Shown: piece by piece, positions 50,951 to 59,307 of the stretch
How the letters are laid out: each line of letters starts with the position of its first letter
How positions within the stretch are numbered: the first letter of the stretch is position 1
Source of the DNA: Acidobacterium capsulatum ATCC 51196
Lineage (GTDB): Bacteria > Acidobacteriota > Terriglobia > Terriglobales > Acidobacteriaceae
NCBI RefSeq assembly: GCF_000022565.1
Contig: NC_012483.1
Coordinates: forward strand, 3,534,001 to 3,598,000
Direction: 5' to 3'
Length of the DNA: 64,000 nucleotides
Made by a program: the position numbers and the translations under genes
Notes under the pieces: generated by a model
Seen by the model: the letters and a program-made list of their open reading frames with translations, nothing else
Told to the model about the DNA's origin: nothing
Database searches by the model: none

Positions 50951-52099
50951 ATGCTGACTCTTGCTTGCCGCTCCCTGTCGAAAGCTCTGTTGCCACTTGC
51001 GCTCTCTGCCTGCCTGACCTCGGCCGGGCTGGCTGCGCCTATTTCGGTACATCCGGTGACGCAGCCGCCAGTGCTGCATCCTTTGGCAATGCAGACGGGC
51101 GGGCGCATGCTCATCACACCTGAGGCCAATGCGGCTGAGTTTGGGGGTGAGCAATACACATCGCAGTGGCCGGGCAGCTATTTTCGCGCGGCTTTCAAAG
51201 GCAGAGATGTGTATTTTCGTGTGGGCAAGGCGCATGAGATTTTGCACATCCGGGTGGATGGGCAAAAGGTGGGCATGCTGGTGAAGCCGGTGCCGGGCGT
51301 TTATGAAATAGACGGGTTGAGCGATGGACCCCACACGGTGGGGGTCTACGTCGCCACTGAAAGCCAGTCTGGGCCAAACACCTTTGATGGATTCGCGATT
51401 CCCGCAGGTGAGAAAGGGCTGCGCGTGCCGCGACAGAAGCGCCAGATCGAGTTCATTGGCGACTCCTACACGGTGGGGTACGGGAATCTTTCCCCCACGC
51501 GCACCTGCACCACGCAGCAGGTGTGGGCCCGCACGGATGATACGCAGGCCTTCGGTCCTCGGGTGGCCAGGCACTATCACGCGGCTTATCAGGTGAATGC
51601 GATCTCAGGGCGCGGCGTGGTGCGCAATTACAACGGCTTTGCCGCTGACACGGTTCCCGAAGCGTATCCGTACACTCTGTTCAACAAGCAGCAGCGGTAT
51701 GAAAACCCTGCATGGAAGCCGCAGGTGATCGTGGTTGGGCTTGGCACCAATGACTTCACCACGAAGCTGCATGCCGGCGAGCCGTGGAAGACGCGCGCCG
51801 CGCTGCATGCGGACTATGAAGCTACGTATGCGAAGTTTCTGCAGTCGTTGCGCGCCCGTCATCCCCACGCGCTCATGATCGTCTGGGCCGCCGATGTTGC
51901 CAAAGGAGAAGTCGCTGCTCAGGCCAGCAAGGTGGTCGATCACCTGCAGGGGCAGGGAGACAAGCGCATTGTCTTTGCGGAGATTCGTGGACTCCAGTTC
52001 CATGCGTGCGATTCGCATCCGACGCTGCAGGATGACAAGGCGATCGCAGCGAGGCTCATCCAGGTGATTGACGCGCGCAAGGGCGTCTGGCGGCGTTGA
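50951..52099 (+). CDS. Secreted SGNH esterase, CE2-like
   Basis: A 382-residue exported esterase. A signal peptide (basic start then LLPLALSACLTSAGLAA) is followed by a beta-sandwich domain of about 110 residues, then an SGNH hydrolase with FIGDSYTVGYGN (catalytic Ser), VVGLGTNDF and a C-terminal DSHPTLQDD with Asp/His. This two-domain plan is that of CE2 acetyl-xylan esterases. ATG 50951 puts the signal at the terminus, but no good ribosome site is visible and 50903 is in frame. With the CE15 gene it supports hemicellulose use. Confidence 0.83.
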   Translation: MLTLACRSLSKALLPLALSACLTSAGLAAPISVHPVTQPPVLHPLAMQTGGRMLITPEANAAEFGGEQYTSQWPGSYFRAAFKGRDVYFRVGKAHEILHIRVDGQKVGMLVKPVPGVYEIDGLSDGPHTVGVYVATESQSGPNTFDGFAIPAGEKGLRVPRQKRQIEFIGDSYTVGYGNLSPTRTCTTQQVWARTDDTQAFGPRVARHYHAAYQVNAISGRGVVRNYNGFAADTVPEAYPYTLFNKQQRYENPAWKPQVIVVGLGTNDFTTKLHAGEPWKTRAALHADYEATYAKFLQSLRARHPHALMIVWAADVAKGEVAAQASKVVDHLQGQGDKRIVFAEIRGLQFHACDSHPTLQDDKAIAARLIQVIDARKGVWRR

Positions 52100-52162
52100 T
52101 GTAAGCCTCAATTTTGATGCGTTGGCTTCGGCTTCAGGGCAGCCGCGGTTTGAGGCGGAGGA

Positions 52163-52786
52163 TCACCTTGCGTTTGCCACGTCTTCTTCCTGCGCTGTCA
52201 GCAAGGGCAACACCATCTTCAGAATCACCGGAGCGATCTTCTCGGCCGGGGGATGCTTCGGCGTTTGAAACCACTCCCTGGCGGCGCTGTAGATTGCGGC
52301 GCTGGCGGCGGTGGCGCGCATCTGCTCGTCCATGGAAAGGGCCCGCGCCGGGCGGGGCGAGGCTGCTGCGGCGCCCGCCATGCCGGCAGCCAGCACGCGG
52401 CGAATGGCTGTGGTAATCGCCTCGTCCACCAGGGGCGCAAAAGCGCTCTGCTTGTTGCAGCGGCCTTCGGCATGACCCTGTACCAGAAAATCGCAGGCCG
52501 CCAGAATGATTGCGAGGGCCGCCGAAGGGCAGGTGCCGTCAAAGCTCACATTGCGCTCGGCGAGCAGTTGATGAAAGCCCCCGGCGATGGTCGCCCTCAG
52601 CAGGTCGTATTTGTCGGTGTAGTGGTCATAGAAGGTGGCGCGATTGACGGTGGCGGCTTCGGCAATGTCCTGCACAGCGATCTCATCGAAGGCGCGGCTC
52701 TGCATCAGCGTAAGCAGCGCGGATTGAAGCATTTGCCGCGTGCGCCGGATGCGTGGATCGCGAACTTCGCAGTCAGAAGCAGGCAT
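52163..52786 (-). CDS. TetR family regulator
   Basis: A 207-residue repressor. The N-terminal helix-turn-helix reads RRTRQMLQSALLTLMQSRAFDEIAVQDIAEAATVNRATFYDHYTDKYDLL (about residues 14-62). The helical C-domain ends near LLTAQEEDV. A much longer open frame upstream overlaps the divergent azoreductase gene and is rejected. It is divergent from the azoR-doxX pair, with a perfect palindrome between. Confidence 0.9.
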   Translation of the reverse strand: MPASDCEVRDPRIRRTRQMLQSALLTLMQSRAFDEIAVQDIAEAATVNRATFYDHYTDKYDLLRATIAGGFHQLLAERNVSFDGTCPSAALAIILAACDFLVQGHAEGRCNKQSAFAPLVDEAITTAIRRVLAAGMAGAAAASPRPARALSMDEQMRATAASAAIYSAAREWFQTPKHPPAEKIAPVILKMVLPLLTAQEEDVANAR

Positions 52787-52857
52787 GGTCTCTCTTGAGA
52801 TTAGAGGGGAATGGAGGAAAAAAGAATCTCCTGAATGCGAAGGGTCGTCTACTGAAT

Positions 52858-52871
52858 ACGACATATGTCGT
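52858..52871. promoter_or_regulatory. 14-bp palindrome, likely TetR operator
   Basis: ACGACATATGTCGT is perfectly symmetric and lies 34 bases before the azoreductase start. A degraded half-site in reverse orientation (ACAACATA) overlaps about 52883-52890. Confidence 0.65.
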
Positions 52872-52904
52872 TTAACCATCTTATGTTGTTTAGGAGTTTT
52901 CGCC

Positions 52905-53525
52905 TTGTTGACCCTGCTTCGTCTGGATTCGAGTCCGCTGGAAACCTCTGTCAGCCGCGCGCTGACGGACGAATTTGTCGCCGCCTGGAAAGCTGCCCAC
53001 CCTGATGGGGTGGTGATTGTGCGCGATCTGACGCTGGCTCCGCCGCCGCCGGTCGACGCCGTGTGGATCGGCGCCTGCTTCACTCCGCCGCCGCAGCGCA
53101 CTGCCGAGCAGAACGACAGGCTCGCGCTTTCGGATGCATTCCTGGAGGAACTGGAGCGCGCCGACGAATATGCGATTGGCGTGGCCATGCATAACTTTTC
53201 CATTCCCGCGGTGCTCAAGCTGTGGATCGATCAGGTGGTTCGCGTGGGACGCACCTTTGCCTACTCTGATGGCCGGCCGCAGGGCTTGCTTCAGGGGAAA
53301 AAGGCGACCATACTGGCGGCGACCGGTGGAGTCTACTCCGCAGGCACGCCGGCGGAGGGAATGAATTTTCTCGATCCCTACTTGAAAACGGTTCTGGGCT
53401 TTCTGGGAGTGCGGGACATCCAGGTGGTCACGGCGGGCGGCACATCGCAGCTACGCAATCCGGATGTGGACCGGGAGGCTTTTCTTGAGCCCGTTCTGCA
53501 ACGGGTTCGCGAGACGGCCGCCTGA
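52905..53525 (+). CDS. azoR: FMN-dependent NADH-azoreductase-like flavodoxin-fold protein
   Basis: A 206-residue quinone/azo reductase of the AzoR family. The start RLDSSPLETSVSRALTDEF corresponds to the FMN phosphate loop. MHNFSIPAVLKLWIDQVVR is the family core, followed by ATGGVYS and the C-terminal GTSQ region. I place the start at TTG 52905 (or 52908), with TAGGAG 8 bases upstream, because no ATG lies close. An ATG far upstream would run through the regulator's start and operator. It is coupled to a DoxX-like gene 22 bases later. Confidence 0.85.
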   Translation: MLTLLRLDSSPLETSVSRALTDEFVAAWKAAHPDGVVIVRDLTLAPPPPVDAVWIGACFTPPPQRTAEQNDRLALSDAFLEELERADEYAIGVAMHNFSIPAVLKLWIDQVVRVGRTFAYSDGRPQGLLQGKKATILAATGGVYSAGTPAEGMNFLDPYLKTVLGFLGVRDIQVVTAGGTSQLRNPDVDREAFLEPVLQRVRETAA

Positions 53526-53547
53526 GAGAAGAGCAAGGAGAGAAATA

Positions 53548-53943
53548 ATGAAAGTAATTTCACTGATTGCGCGCATTCTGCTGGGCCTGATGTTTACGGT
53601 CTTTGGCCTCAATGGCTTTCTGCACTTTCTGCCGATGGCGATGCCGAAGGGCGTGGCCGGGCAATATATGGGAGTGTTGTTTGTGTCGCACTACCTGGTG
53701 GCCGTGTTTGCCGTTCAATTGATCGGTGGCCTTCTGCTGCTGGCGAACCGTTTTGTGCCTCTGGCGCTGACGATTCTGGGTGCGGAGCTGGTCAACATTC
53801 TGCTCTTTCACGTGCTGATGGAGCCCTCGGGCCTGCCCATCGCGCTCTTTGCCACGCTGCTCTGGTTCATTACGTTCTTCAGTGTGCGTCAGGCTTTCGC
53901 CGGCATCTTCTGGATGAAGGTTCCGGAGCATTCACAGCTATAA
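53548..53943 (+). CDS. DoxX-like integral membrane protein
   Basis: A 131-residue protein with four helices, starting MKVISLIARILLGLMFTVFGLNGFLHF, the DoxX-type opening. AAGGAGAG precedes the ATG. It is cotranscribed with azoR, and that pairing under a TetR regulator suggests a quinone or electrophile response. Function unproven. Confidence 0.83.
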   Translation: MKVISLIARILLGLMFTVFGLNGFLHFLPMAMPKGVAGQYMGVLFVSHYLVAVFAVQLIGGLLLLANRFVPLALTILGAELVNILLFHVLMEPSGLPIALFATLLWFITFFSVRQAFAGIFWMKVPEHSQL

Positions 53944-54060
53944 GCAGGCTGTTTGTATTACCGCGCTCTGCTCAGGCCGGTGGGGCGCGGCACAGCTCAT
54001 TTGCCATCCGCACCTCAGGCGGCGTATTGTGGCGGTCAATCGATTTATTTGAGGTGTACG

Positions 54061-56031
54061 ATGCATCGTTTGCCGCGGGCTTTGCCGCGTTTGCTGCTGC
54101 GTGGGAGCGCTTCCGCTCTCCTGTTGTGTGGATGTTTTCTGCCCGGTTTCATGCCGCGAGCACAGGCGCAGACAGCCAGTGCGAATGCGCCGCTTCCGAT
54201 TCCGTCTCCCACGGCTGAGCACCAGAACTTCAAGGTCGCCGTCTACATTCCGGTCAACATTGTTGAGAAGATGCAGGACCCGCATTACCTGGAAAGCACC
54301 TGGAAGACCATCTCCAGCCACGTCAAGGTGGACAAGGTCTATATCGAGACCTACCGCAGCCGCAATATCGCGAGCGCGGCCAACCTTGAGCAGGTGAAGA
54401 AGTTTTTTCGCGATCATGGTGTGGAGATTGCCGGCGGCATCGCTTTCTCTGACCGCGACAATGGGCAGTTCAAGTCCTTCTGCTATACCAACCCGGCCGA
54501 CCGTGCGTATGTGAAGCGCGTTTCCGAGTTCACGGCAAAGCACTTCAACCACATCATTCTTGACGACTTCTTCTTCAACAACACCAAGACGCCCTCTGAC
54601 ATCGCGGCGACGGGCAATCAGAGCTGGTCACAGTTCCGTCTGCACCTCATGGATGAGGTCTCGCGCGATCTGGTGGCGGGTGCGGCCAAATCCGTGAACC
54701 CAAATGCGCAGGTGGTCATCAAGTTCCCCAACTGGTATCCGGACTTTCACGGCAACGGCTATGACCTCAAGAATGAGCCGAAGATCTTCAGCGGCATCTA
54801 CACCGGCACGGAGACGCGCGACCCTGTCATCACGGACCAGAACCTGCAGCAGTATGAGAGCTACGAGATCATCCGTTACTTTGACAACGTAGACCCGGGC
54901 CACAATGGCGGCGGATGGGTGGATACGTTCTCGATTCGGTATGTGGACCGCTACCCGGAAGAGCTTTGGGACACGATGCTGGCCAAGGCTCCGCAGATCA
55001 TGCTCTTTGAGTACTCGAATCTGCTGCTGCCTGCCAAGCCTGGCGACCGCGACGCGTGGGCCAATCTGCCCACGAGCTTTGACTACAACAAGCTTTATCC
55101 GAATGCCGCGCAGAATCCGCCGGACTTTGCGGCTGTCGCAGGCGATGCGCTGGCTGAGATCGACCCGCTGGTGGGCAAGCTGGGGACGCCGGTGGGCATT
55201 GATCTCTACCGGCCCTACTACTCCACGGGCGAGAAGTTTCTAGAGGAGTACTTCGGCATGATCGGCCTTCCGGTCAACGTGGTGCCGGCGTTTCCCAAGG
55301 GCGCAAAGATGCTGTTACTGACCAAGTCCGCGCAGGCTGACCCTGACATTGTGAGCGAGATTAAGTCGAACCTGATGGCGGGTGGCGATGTCGTCATCAC
55401 CTCAGGGCTGCTGAAGGCGTTGCAGCATCGTGGTATTGAGAGCATCGCGGAGTTGAGCACCACCAGCCGCAAGCTGATGATCGATCACTACTGGGGCAAC
55501 TTTGGCGCGGGCAATGGCGCCGCGCTGGGCGCGACTCCTGGGCAGCGCGAGGTGCTGGTGCCGGCGGTGGACTATGAGACCAACGACGCATGGCCGGTGG
55601 TGCGTGGCACTGCGAACGGCCTGGGCGCGCCGCTGCTGCTGATGGATCATTACGGCCACGGCAACCTCTTCGTGCTGACCATCCCGGACGACTTCAACGA
55701 TCTCTATAACCTGCCGCAGCCCGTGCTTACCTCGATCAAGAGCTACATCATGCAGGATTTTCCTGTGCAGATGAACGCCCCGAGCCAGGTGAGCCTGTTT
55801 GCCTATAACAACGGCACCTTTGTGGTGGAGTCTTACCGCAACCACCCCGTCAAGGTGACCCTCTCGGTGCTGGGCAAGGGCAAGCAGCTTGAAAACCTGC
55901 TCACTGGCAAGGTGCTGCAGGGCGAGGGAAGCACGCACCGGCACATCTTCCAGATGCCCGGCAACCCGGTGCGCACCAGCTTTACCGTGACGGTGGAGCC
56001 GCACAGCTATGTGGGATTCAAAACAGAGTAG
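54061..56031 (+). CDS. Large secreted glycosidase-like protein, unknown specificity
   Basis: A 656-residue protein with a signal peptide (basic RLLLRG, then ASALLLCGCFLPG, cut near AQAQ). The N-terminal approximately 330 residues look like a TIM barrel: VDKVYIETYRS, EIAGGIAF, FNHIILDDFFF and VVIKFPNWYPDF on successive strands, with acidic residues at strand ends (IETY, ILDDFF) that could be catalytic. The middle (about 400-540) resembles a glutamine-amidotransferase-like/trimerisation fold as in GH42 enzymes, and the tail is a beta domain. I cannot assign a GH family. GAGGTG precedes ATG 54061. Confidence 0.72.
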   Translation: MHRLPRALPRLLLRGSASALLLCGCFLPGFMPRAQAQTASANAPLPIPSPTAEHQNFKVAVYIPVNIVEKMQDPHYLESTWKTISSHVKVDKVYIETYRSRNIASAANLEQVKKFFRDHGVEIAGGIAFSDRDNGQFKSFCYTNPADRAYVKRVSEFTAKHFNHIILDDFFFNNTKTPSDIAATGNQSWSQFRLHLMDEVSRDLVAGAAKSVNPNAQVVIKFPNWYPDFHGNGYDLKNEPKIFSGIYTGTETRDPVITDQNLQQYESYEIIRYFDNVDPGHNGGGWVDTFSIRYVDRYPEELWDTMLAKAPQIMLFEYSNLLLPAKPGDRDAWANLPTSFDYNKLYPNAAQNPPDFAAVAGDALAEIDPLVGKLGTPVGIDLYRPYYSTGEKFLEEYFGMIGLPVNVVPAFPKGAKMLLLTKSAQADPDIVSEIKSNLMAGGDVVITSGLLKALQHRGIESIAELSTTSRKLMIDHYWGNFGAGNGAALGATPGQREVLVPAVDYETNDAWPVVRGTANGLGAPLLLMDHYGHGNLFVLTIPDDFNDLYNLPQPVLTSIKSYIMQDFPVQMNAPSQVSLFAYNNGTFVVESYRNHPVKVTLSVLGKGKQLENLLTGKVLQGEGSTHRHIFQMPGNPVRTSFTVTVEPHSYVGFKTE

Positions 56032-56059
56032 CGCACGCGGTCACTGAGAAAGAGCAGAT

Positions 56060-56103
56060 AGCCCGGTATGGCCCGCAGTGGAAGCGGGCCTGCCGGGCTT
56101 TTC
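56060..56103 (+). terminator. Rho-independent terminator
   Basis: AGCCCGG...GGCCCGC and GCGGGCC...CCGGGCT form an extended stem followed by TTTCT, just after the secreted protein gene. Confidence 0.8.
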
Positions 56104-56129
56104 TCTGCCTGCGCACAGCGCGAAGGGCG

Positions 56130-56402
56130 CTAACTCAAGTGCCGGATGGCATCCCAGATGTAGTAGCTGAGAATGCCGGCGCCCATGAGGCAGGTGATGG
56201 CGGTGGTCAGGTAAACGTACGGGTTGAGCCTGCGGGCCCGGGCAAACATCAGATCCTGCTCCTGCTGCGCATGCTCGGCATTCGCATCGAGGTGGATCTG
56301 ATCCTCTTCATTGCTCAGCAGCGTGGAACGGTACATGAGCAGCGCGACCAGGATAGTGGCGATTCCGGCCCATACGATCCACAGGATTGGCATCATGTGC
56401 AT
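56130..56402 (-). CDS. Small two-helix membrane protein
   Basis: A 90-residue protein: helix at about residues 4-24, a charged cytoplasmic loop (SNEEDQIHLDANAEHAQQEQD) and a second helix at about 63-84. GAGGTG lies 4 bases before the ATG. No family recognised. It is convergent with the secreted protein gene and divergent from the HhH lipoprotein gene. Confidence 0.65.
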   Translation of the reverse strand: MHMMPILWIVWAGIATILVALLMYRSTLLSNEEDQIHLDANAEHAQQEQDLMFARARRLNPYVYLTTAITCLMGAGILSYYIWDAIRHLS

Positions 56403-56621
56403 ACAACACCTCGTGTTCGGTAGTCGAGCCGGCTCCAGATAACCGGAGGCGAAGTGCAGGACGCCTCGGGGTAGGAGGGGCCGTCGGGAAGCATATTAGT
56501 CCTGCACCCGGGGAGTTGCACAGTGATTTTCCACACAATTGTTGACTGGCTGGCAACCTGCATGGATTCGATGAGAATCCATGCCAAGGCAGAGAGCGCG
56601 AAGGCTCTGCCGGAGAACAAC

Positions 56622-57086
56622 ATGGAAAGCACCACAGGGCGCGCGGCGGCGCGATGGATGGGAATTTGCGGACTGGCGGCGATGTTTATCCTGACGGCGT
56701 GCAGCAGCGCCCCGGCCAATCAGCAGCAGAGTGATGCACGCCTGCGCCAGCAGGCGGCGCAGGCCACCGAAAAGGCCAAAGTGGATGCCCGCGTGGCCGC
56801 CAAACAGGCGCGGCATGCCGCCAGCGTGGCCGAGCGGAAGATCAATGACGTGGCGCAGGGCGTGCGGGAGGGCATTCGCAAACCCGCGCCCGGAGAGCCC
56901 CTGCACCCCGTCAACGTGAACACGGCCAGCCAGGCCGAGCTGGAGACGCTGCCCGGCGTGGGCCACGAGACGGCCGACAGCATTATGGCGCACCGGCCCT
57001 ATCAAAGCCGCCATGACCTGATCACAAAGGGAGCGATCTCGTCGAGGGAGTACGACCGTCTGGAGGCTGACATCCAGGTGAATTAG
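56622..57086 (+). CDS. Lipoprotein with helix-hairpin-helix (ComEA-like) domain
   Basis: A 154-residue predicted lipoprotein. The signal MGICGLAAMFILTAC has an LTAC lipobox. A long charged Ala/Arg/Gln helix follows (about 25-90, likely coiled coil). A helix-hairpin-helix motif comes last: VNVNTASQAELETLPGVGHETADSIMAHRPY, the ComEA-type DNA-binding element. A frame extending to 56523 is rejected because the signal would be internal. Extracytoplasmic DNA binding, as in uptake, is the family suggestion. Confidence 0.8.
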   Translation: MESTTGRAAARWMGICGLAAMFILTACSSAPANQQQSDARLRQQAAQATEKAKVDARVAAKQARHAASVAERKINDVAQGVREGIRKPAPGEPLHPVNVNTASQAELETLPGVGHETADSIMAHRPYQSRHDLITKGAISSREYDRLEADIQVN

Positions 57087-57202
57087 GGGCGAATCCTATG
57101 CCCGGTTGGGGGCATCATATTGAGTGACAGGCCGTTTTACGCTTGGTGCCCCGGAGGGGTCGGCGTTAAACTGGCAGTAGCATCTTTGGAGGATTTTGAC
57201 CG

Positions 57203-57571
57203 ATGGCAACCGCAACCGCTGCTCCTGAAACTGTAAAGCCCGCCACCCCGCTGACGCTGACCGACAAAGCGGTCGAGAAGGTGCGGGAGATCATGGCAAC
57301 GCAGGACCCCCTGCCGTCCGGGCTGCGCATCGGCGTGGTCGGCGGCGGATGCTCCGGCTTTCAATATTCCATGTCGTTTGAGAACCAGGCCGGCATGATG
57401 GACAAGGTGCTGAGCTTTGACAATCTCAAGGTCTACGTAGACGCAACCTCGATGATGTACCTGAGCGGCTGCGTGGTCGATTACGTGGAGACGCTCGAAG
57501 CCGCTGGCTTCAAGTTTGAGAACCCCAGCGTGAAGAGCACCTGCGGCTGCGGTTCTTCCTTCAGCGTGTAA
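57203..57571 (+). CDS. erpA: Iron-sulfur cluster insertion protein (ErpA/IscA type)
   Basis: A 122-residue A-type Fe-S carrier. The three conserved cysteines are present: GGGCSGFQY, then STCGCGSSF at the C-terminus. The N-terminal 15 residues are an Ala/Pro-rich extension. It probably feeds clusters to Fe-S enzymes, and the hydrogenase small subunit in this window would be one possible client. A strong terminator follows. Confidence 0.94.
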   Translation: MATATAAPETVKPATPLTLTDKAVEKVREIMATQDPLPSGLRIGVVGGGCSGFQYSMSFENQAGMMDKVLSFDNLKVYVDATSMMYLSGCVVDYVETLEAAGFKFENPSVKSTCGCGSSFSV

Positions 57572-57592
57572 GCATTCGCGAATTTCTGAAAG

Positions 57593-57622
57593 ACAAAAGG
57601 CTCGCTGCGGCGAGCCTTTTGT
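57593..57622. terminator. Bidirectional terminator between erpA and the pilus operon
   Basis: ACAAAAGGCTCGC, loop TGCG, GCGAGCCTTTTGT: a 13-bp perfect stem with A/T tails on both sides, touching the last base of the convergent gene. Confidence 0.88.
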
Positions 57623-58686
57623 TATGGCTGCGGATTGGGATTGGAATTGTCACTCGAGCTTCCAGAGTTGCTTGAGTTGCTGTTCGAGTCGCCAAATCCC
57701 ATATTGTTATCGCTGTTTCCGAAGCCGCTATTGCCGAACCCATTGCCATTGCCGTCGAATGGGCTGTTACTATTCGTGCCGCCGCTGTTGCCCAGGCTGT
57801 TGCTGCTGGAGCCGTTGAGATTGCTTGCGCCTCCGCCGAGAATGGAGACCGCGGCTGCGGCCTGATCCTCCACCGGATCGTAGTTGAACTCCCAGCGGTC
57901 GTAGTTCGTCTGCTTGCGGAAGGCAATGATGGACGGCTTTTTGAGCGGCGGCACCACCCCGACAAAGGGCACGGTGTTGCCGAAGCCGCCTCCGCCTGAA
58001 GAAGAGGAGCCAAATCCACTCGATGAGCTGGAGCTGGAAAATGGGGAGCTTCCGGTCGCCGTGCTGGATCCCGCCAAGCCTGTAACGCCAGTCGTGCCAC
58101 CGCCGAGGCCGCCTATGGAACTGCCGCCGCCCACGGAAGTGGACCCTGTACCGGAATCAGAGCCGGAGCTGTTGCTGCTATCCCCGTCAGCACTGCTGTT
58201 GCCATCGCTGCCGGGCGCGCCGGGAATGCTGCTGTCCTGCGAGATGGCATACATGCCGCCCGAGAGCGCGGTCACATTGGTCGCCGCCGCGCCGGCCGCC
58301 GTCAGCGGCTTGCCAAAAAAGCCCAGTGGATGCACATGCGCCTGCCCGTAGAGAACGAGCTTCCAATCGTCTTTTCCGGTGAGCGGGTCTTTGTATTTCT
58401 GGCGCAGAAAGCGCAGGTTGTTGGTGCTGACCAGCTCGGAGATTTTGGTGGGGTAGTGCCCGAACTTGATGTAGTAGAGCCGGATGGCCTGCTCGTATTG
58501 CCGGCCGCGCTCAACCGTCTCCTGCTCCTTGTCGCGCTGCATCGATCTCGCCAGCCGGGGTGCGGCAATGGCGAGCGAGAGCAGAAGCAAAAAAGTGAGA
58601 AAGATGGCCGCCAACAGCACAATGCCCGCCTCAGGATCATTGGGGAGGCGGGGTTTGTGCGCGGATTGTGAGATGCGGCGCTGCAT
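57622..58686 (-). CDS. Pseudopilin-like protein with Ser/Gly-rich domain
   Basis: A 354-residue protein. The N-terminus has a hydrophobic helix (GIVLLAAIFLTFLLLLSLAI, about 21-42) preceded by a short basic leader. RGRQYEQAIRLYYIKFGHYPTKISEL and DPLTGKDDWKL then follow, both typical of GspG-type pseudopilins. The second half is very low complexity, made of Ser/Gly/Asn/Asp (about 155-235 and 285-354). The classical prepilin cleavage site GFTL is replaced by AGIVLL, so processing is uncertain. It is the last gene of the operon. Confidence 0.75.
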   Translation of the reverse strand: MQRRISQSAHKPRLPNDPEAGIVLLAAIFLTFLLLLSLAIAAPRLARSMQRDKEQETVERGRQYEQAIRLYYIKFGHYPTKISELVSTNNLRFLRQKYKDPLTGKDDWKLVLYGQAHVHPLGFFGKPLTAAGAAATNVTALSGGMYAISQDSSIPGAPGSDGNSSADGDSSNSSGSDSGTGSTSVGGGSSIGGLGGGTTGVTGLAGSSTATGSSPFSSSSSSSGFGSSSSGGGGFGNTVPFVGVVPPLKKPSIIAFRKQTNYDRWEFNYDPVEDQAAAAVSILGGGASNLNGSSSNSLGNSGGTNSNSPFDGNGNGFGNSGFGNSDNNMGFGDSNSNSSNSGSSSDNSNPNPQP

Positions 58687-58701
58687 GCTGAAACTCTTGG
58701 C

Positions 58702-59307
58702 CTAGCTGCGCGTGAGCGGCAGGCTCTCCGTATGGTTGTAGAGCAGGTCAGTCACCTGCACTGAGAACGGCAGAATCTTCACGACCTTGTAGCGATGGTC
58801 CACAACCTCGCCCTCTGACGCGATGAAGATGTTGTTGCCGTGCAGTAGAAATGCCTTGCGCACATTGCCGCGCGCCTCATAGCCGAAGAACTGCAGATCG
58901 ATTGGCGGTGGAGGCGGTGGACCCGAAGGGCCTTGCGCAACCTGCTGCTGAACTGGACGCACGGGACCCTTGACCTGCTCAATCTTGACCGGCGGCGCGG
59001 AGTTCATCGAGAAGATGTTGCGCCCCGAGCCGGTATAGAGCAGCGACTCGGCTTCGGCCATGACCTCAGGATGCAGCGTGGGATCGAGCTTCGACAGATT
59101 CACGGGAACGCGCTCGGCATTTTGCCCGCTGCCGCTGCCGGCCGCTGCGCCTACTGAGGCCGTCGCCGCTGGCGGCGGTGCCGGTACGGGCGAGGGACTC
59201 AGGAAGAAGTGATAGACCTCCCAGATGACCAGCCCCACCACAATGACGCCGAGCGTGGCGGCGATGGCGACGTTCCTCTTATTCTCTGTACCGAGCCTCA
59301 GCGCCAT
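58702..59307 (-). CDS. PilP/GspC-like inner-membrane protein
   Basis: A 201-residue bitopic protein with one transmembrane helix (about 13-33), a Pro/Ala linker, a central disordered region with a poly-Pro stretch and a C-terminal beta domain (DLQFFGYEARG...AFLLHGNNIFIASEGEVVDHRYKVV). That domain resembles the homology region of GspC and PilP, which contact the secretin. Its position after PilO supports a PilP role. It overlaps pilO by 10 bases. Confidence 0.75.
   Translation of the reverse strand: MALRLGTENKRNVAIAATLGVIVVGLVIWEVYHFFLSPSPVPAPPPAATASVGAAAGSGSGQNAERVPVNLSKLDPTLHPEVMAEAESLLYTGSGRNIFSMNSAPPVKIEQVKGPVRPVQQQVAQGPSGPPPPPPIDLQFFGYEARGNVRKAFLLHGNNIFIASEGEVVDHRYKVVKILPFSVQVTDLLYNHTESLPLTRS

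Noticed and set aside
52787-53218. N-terminal extension of the TetR regulator
   Set aside because: It would overlap the azoreductase gene and its operator, and the Ser/Arg-rich sequence is unlike any TetR.
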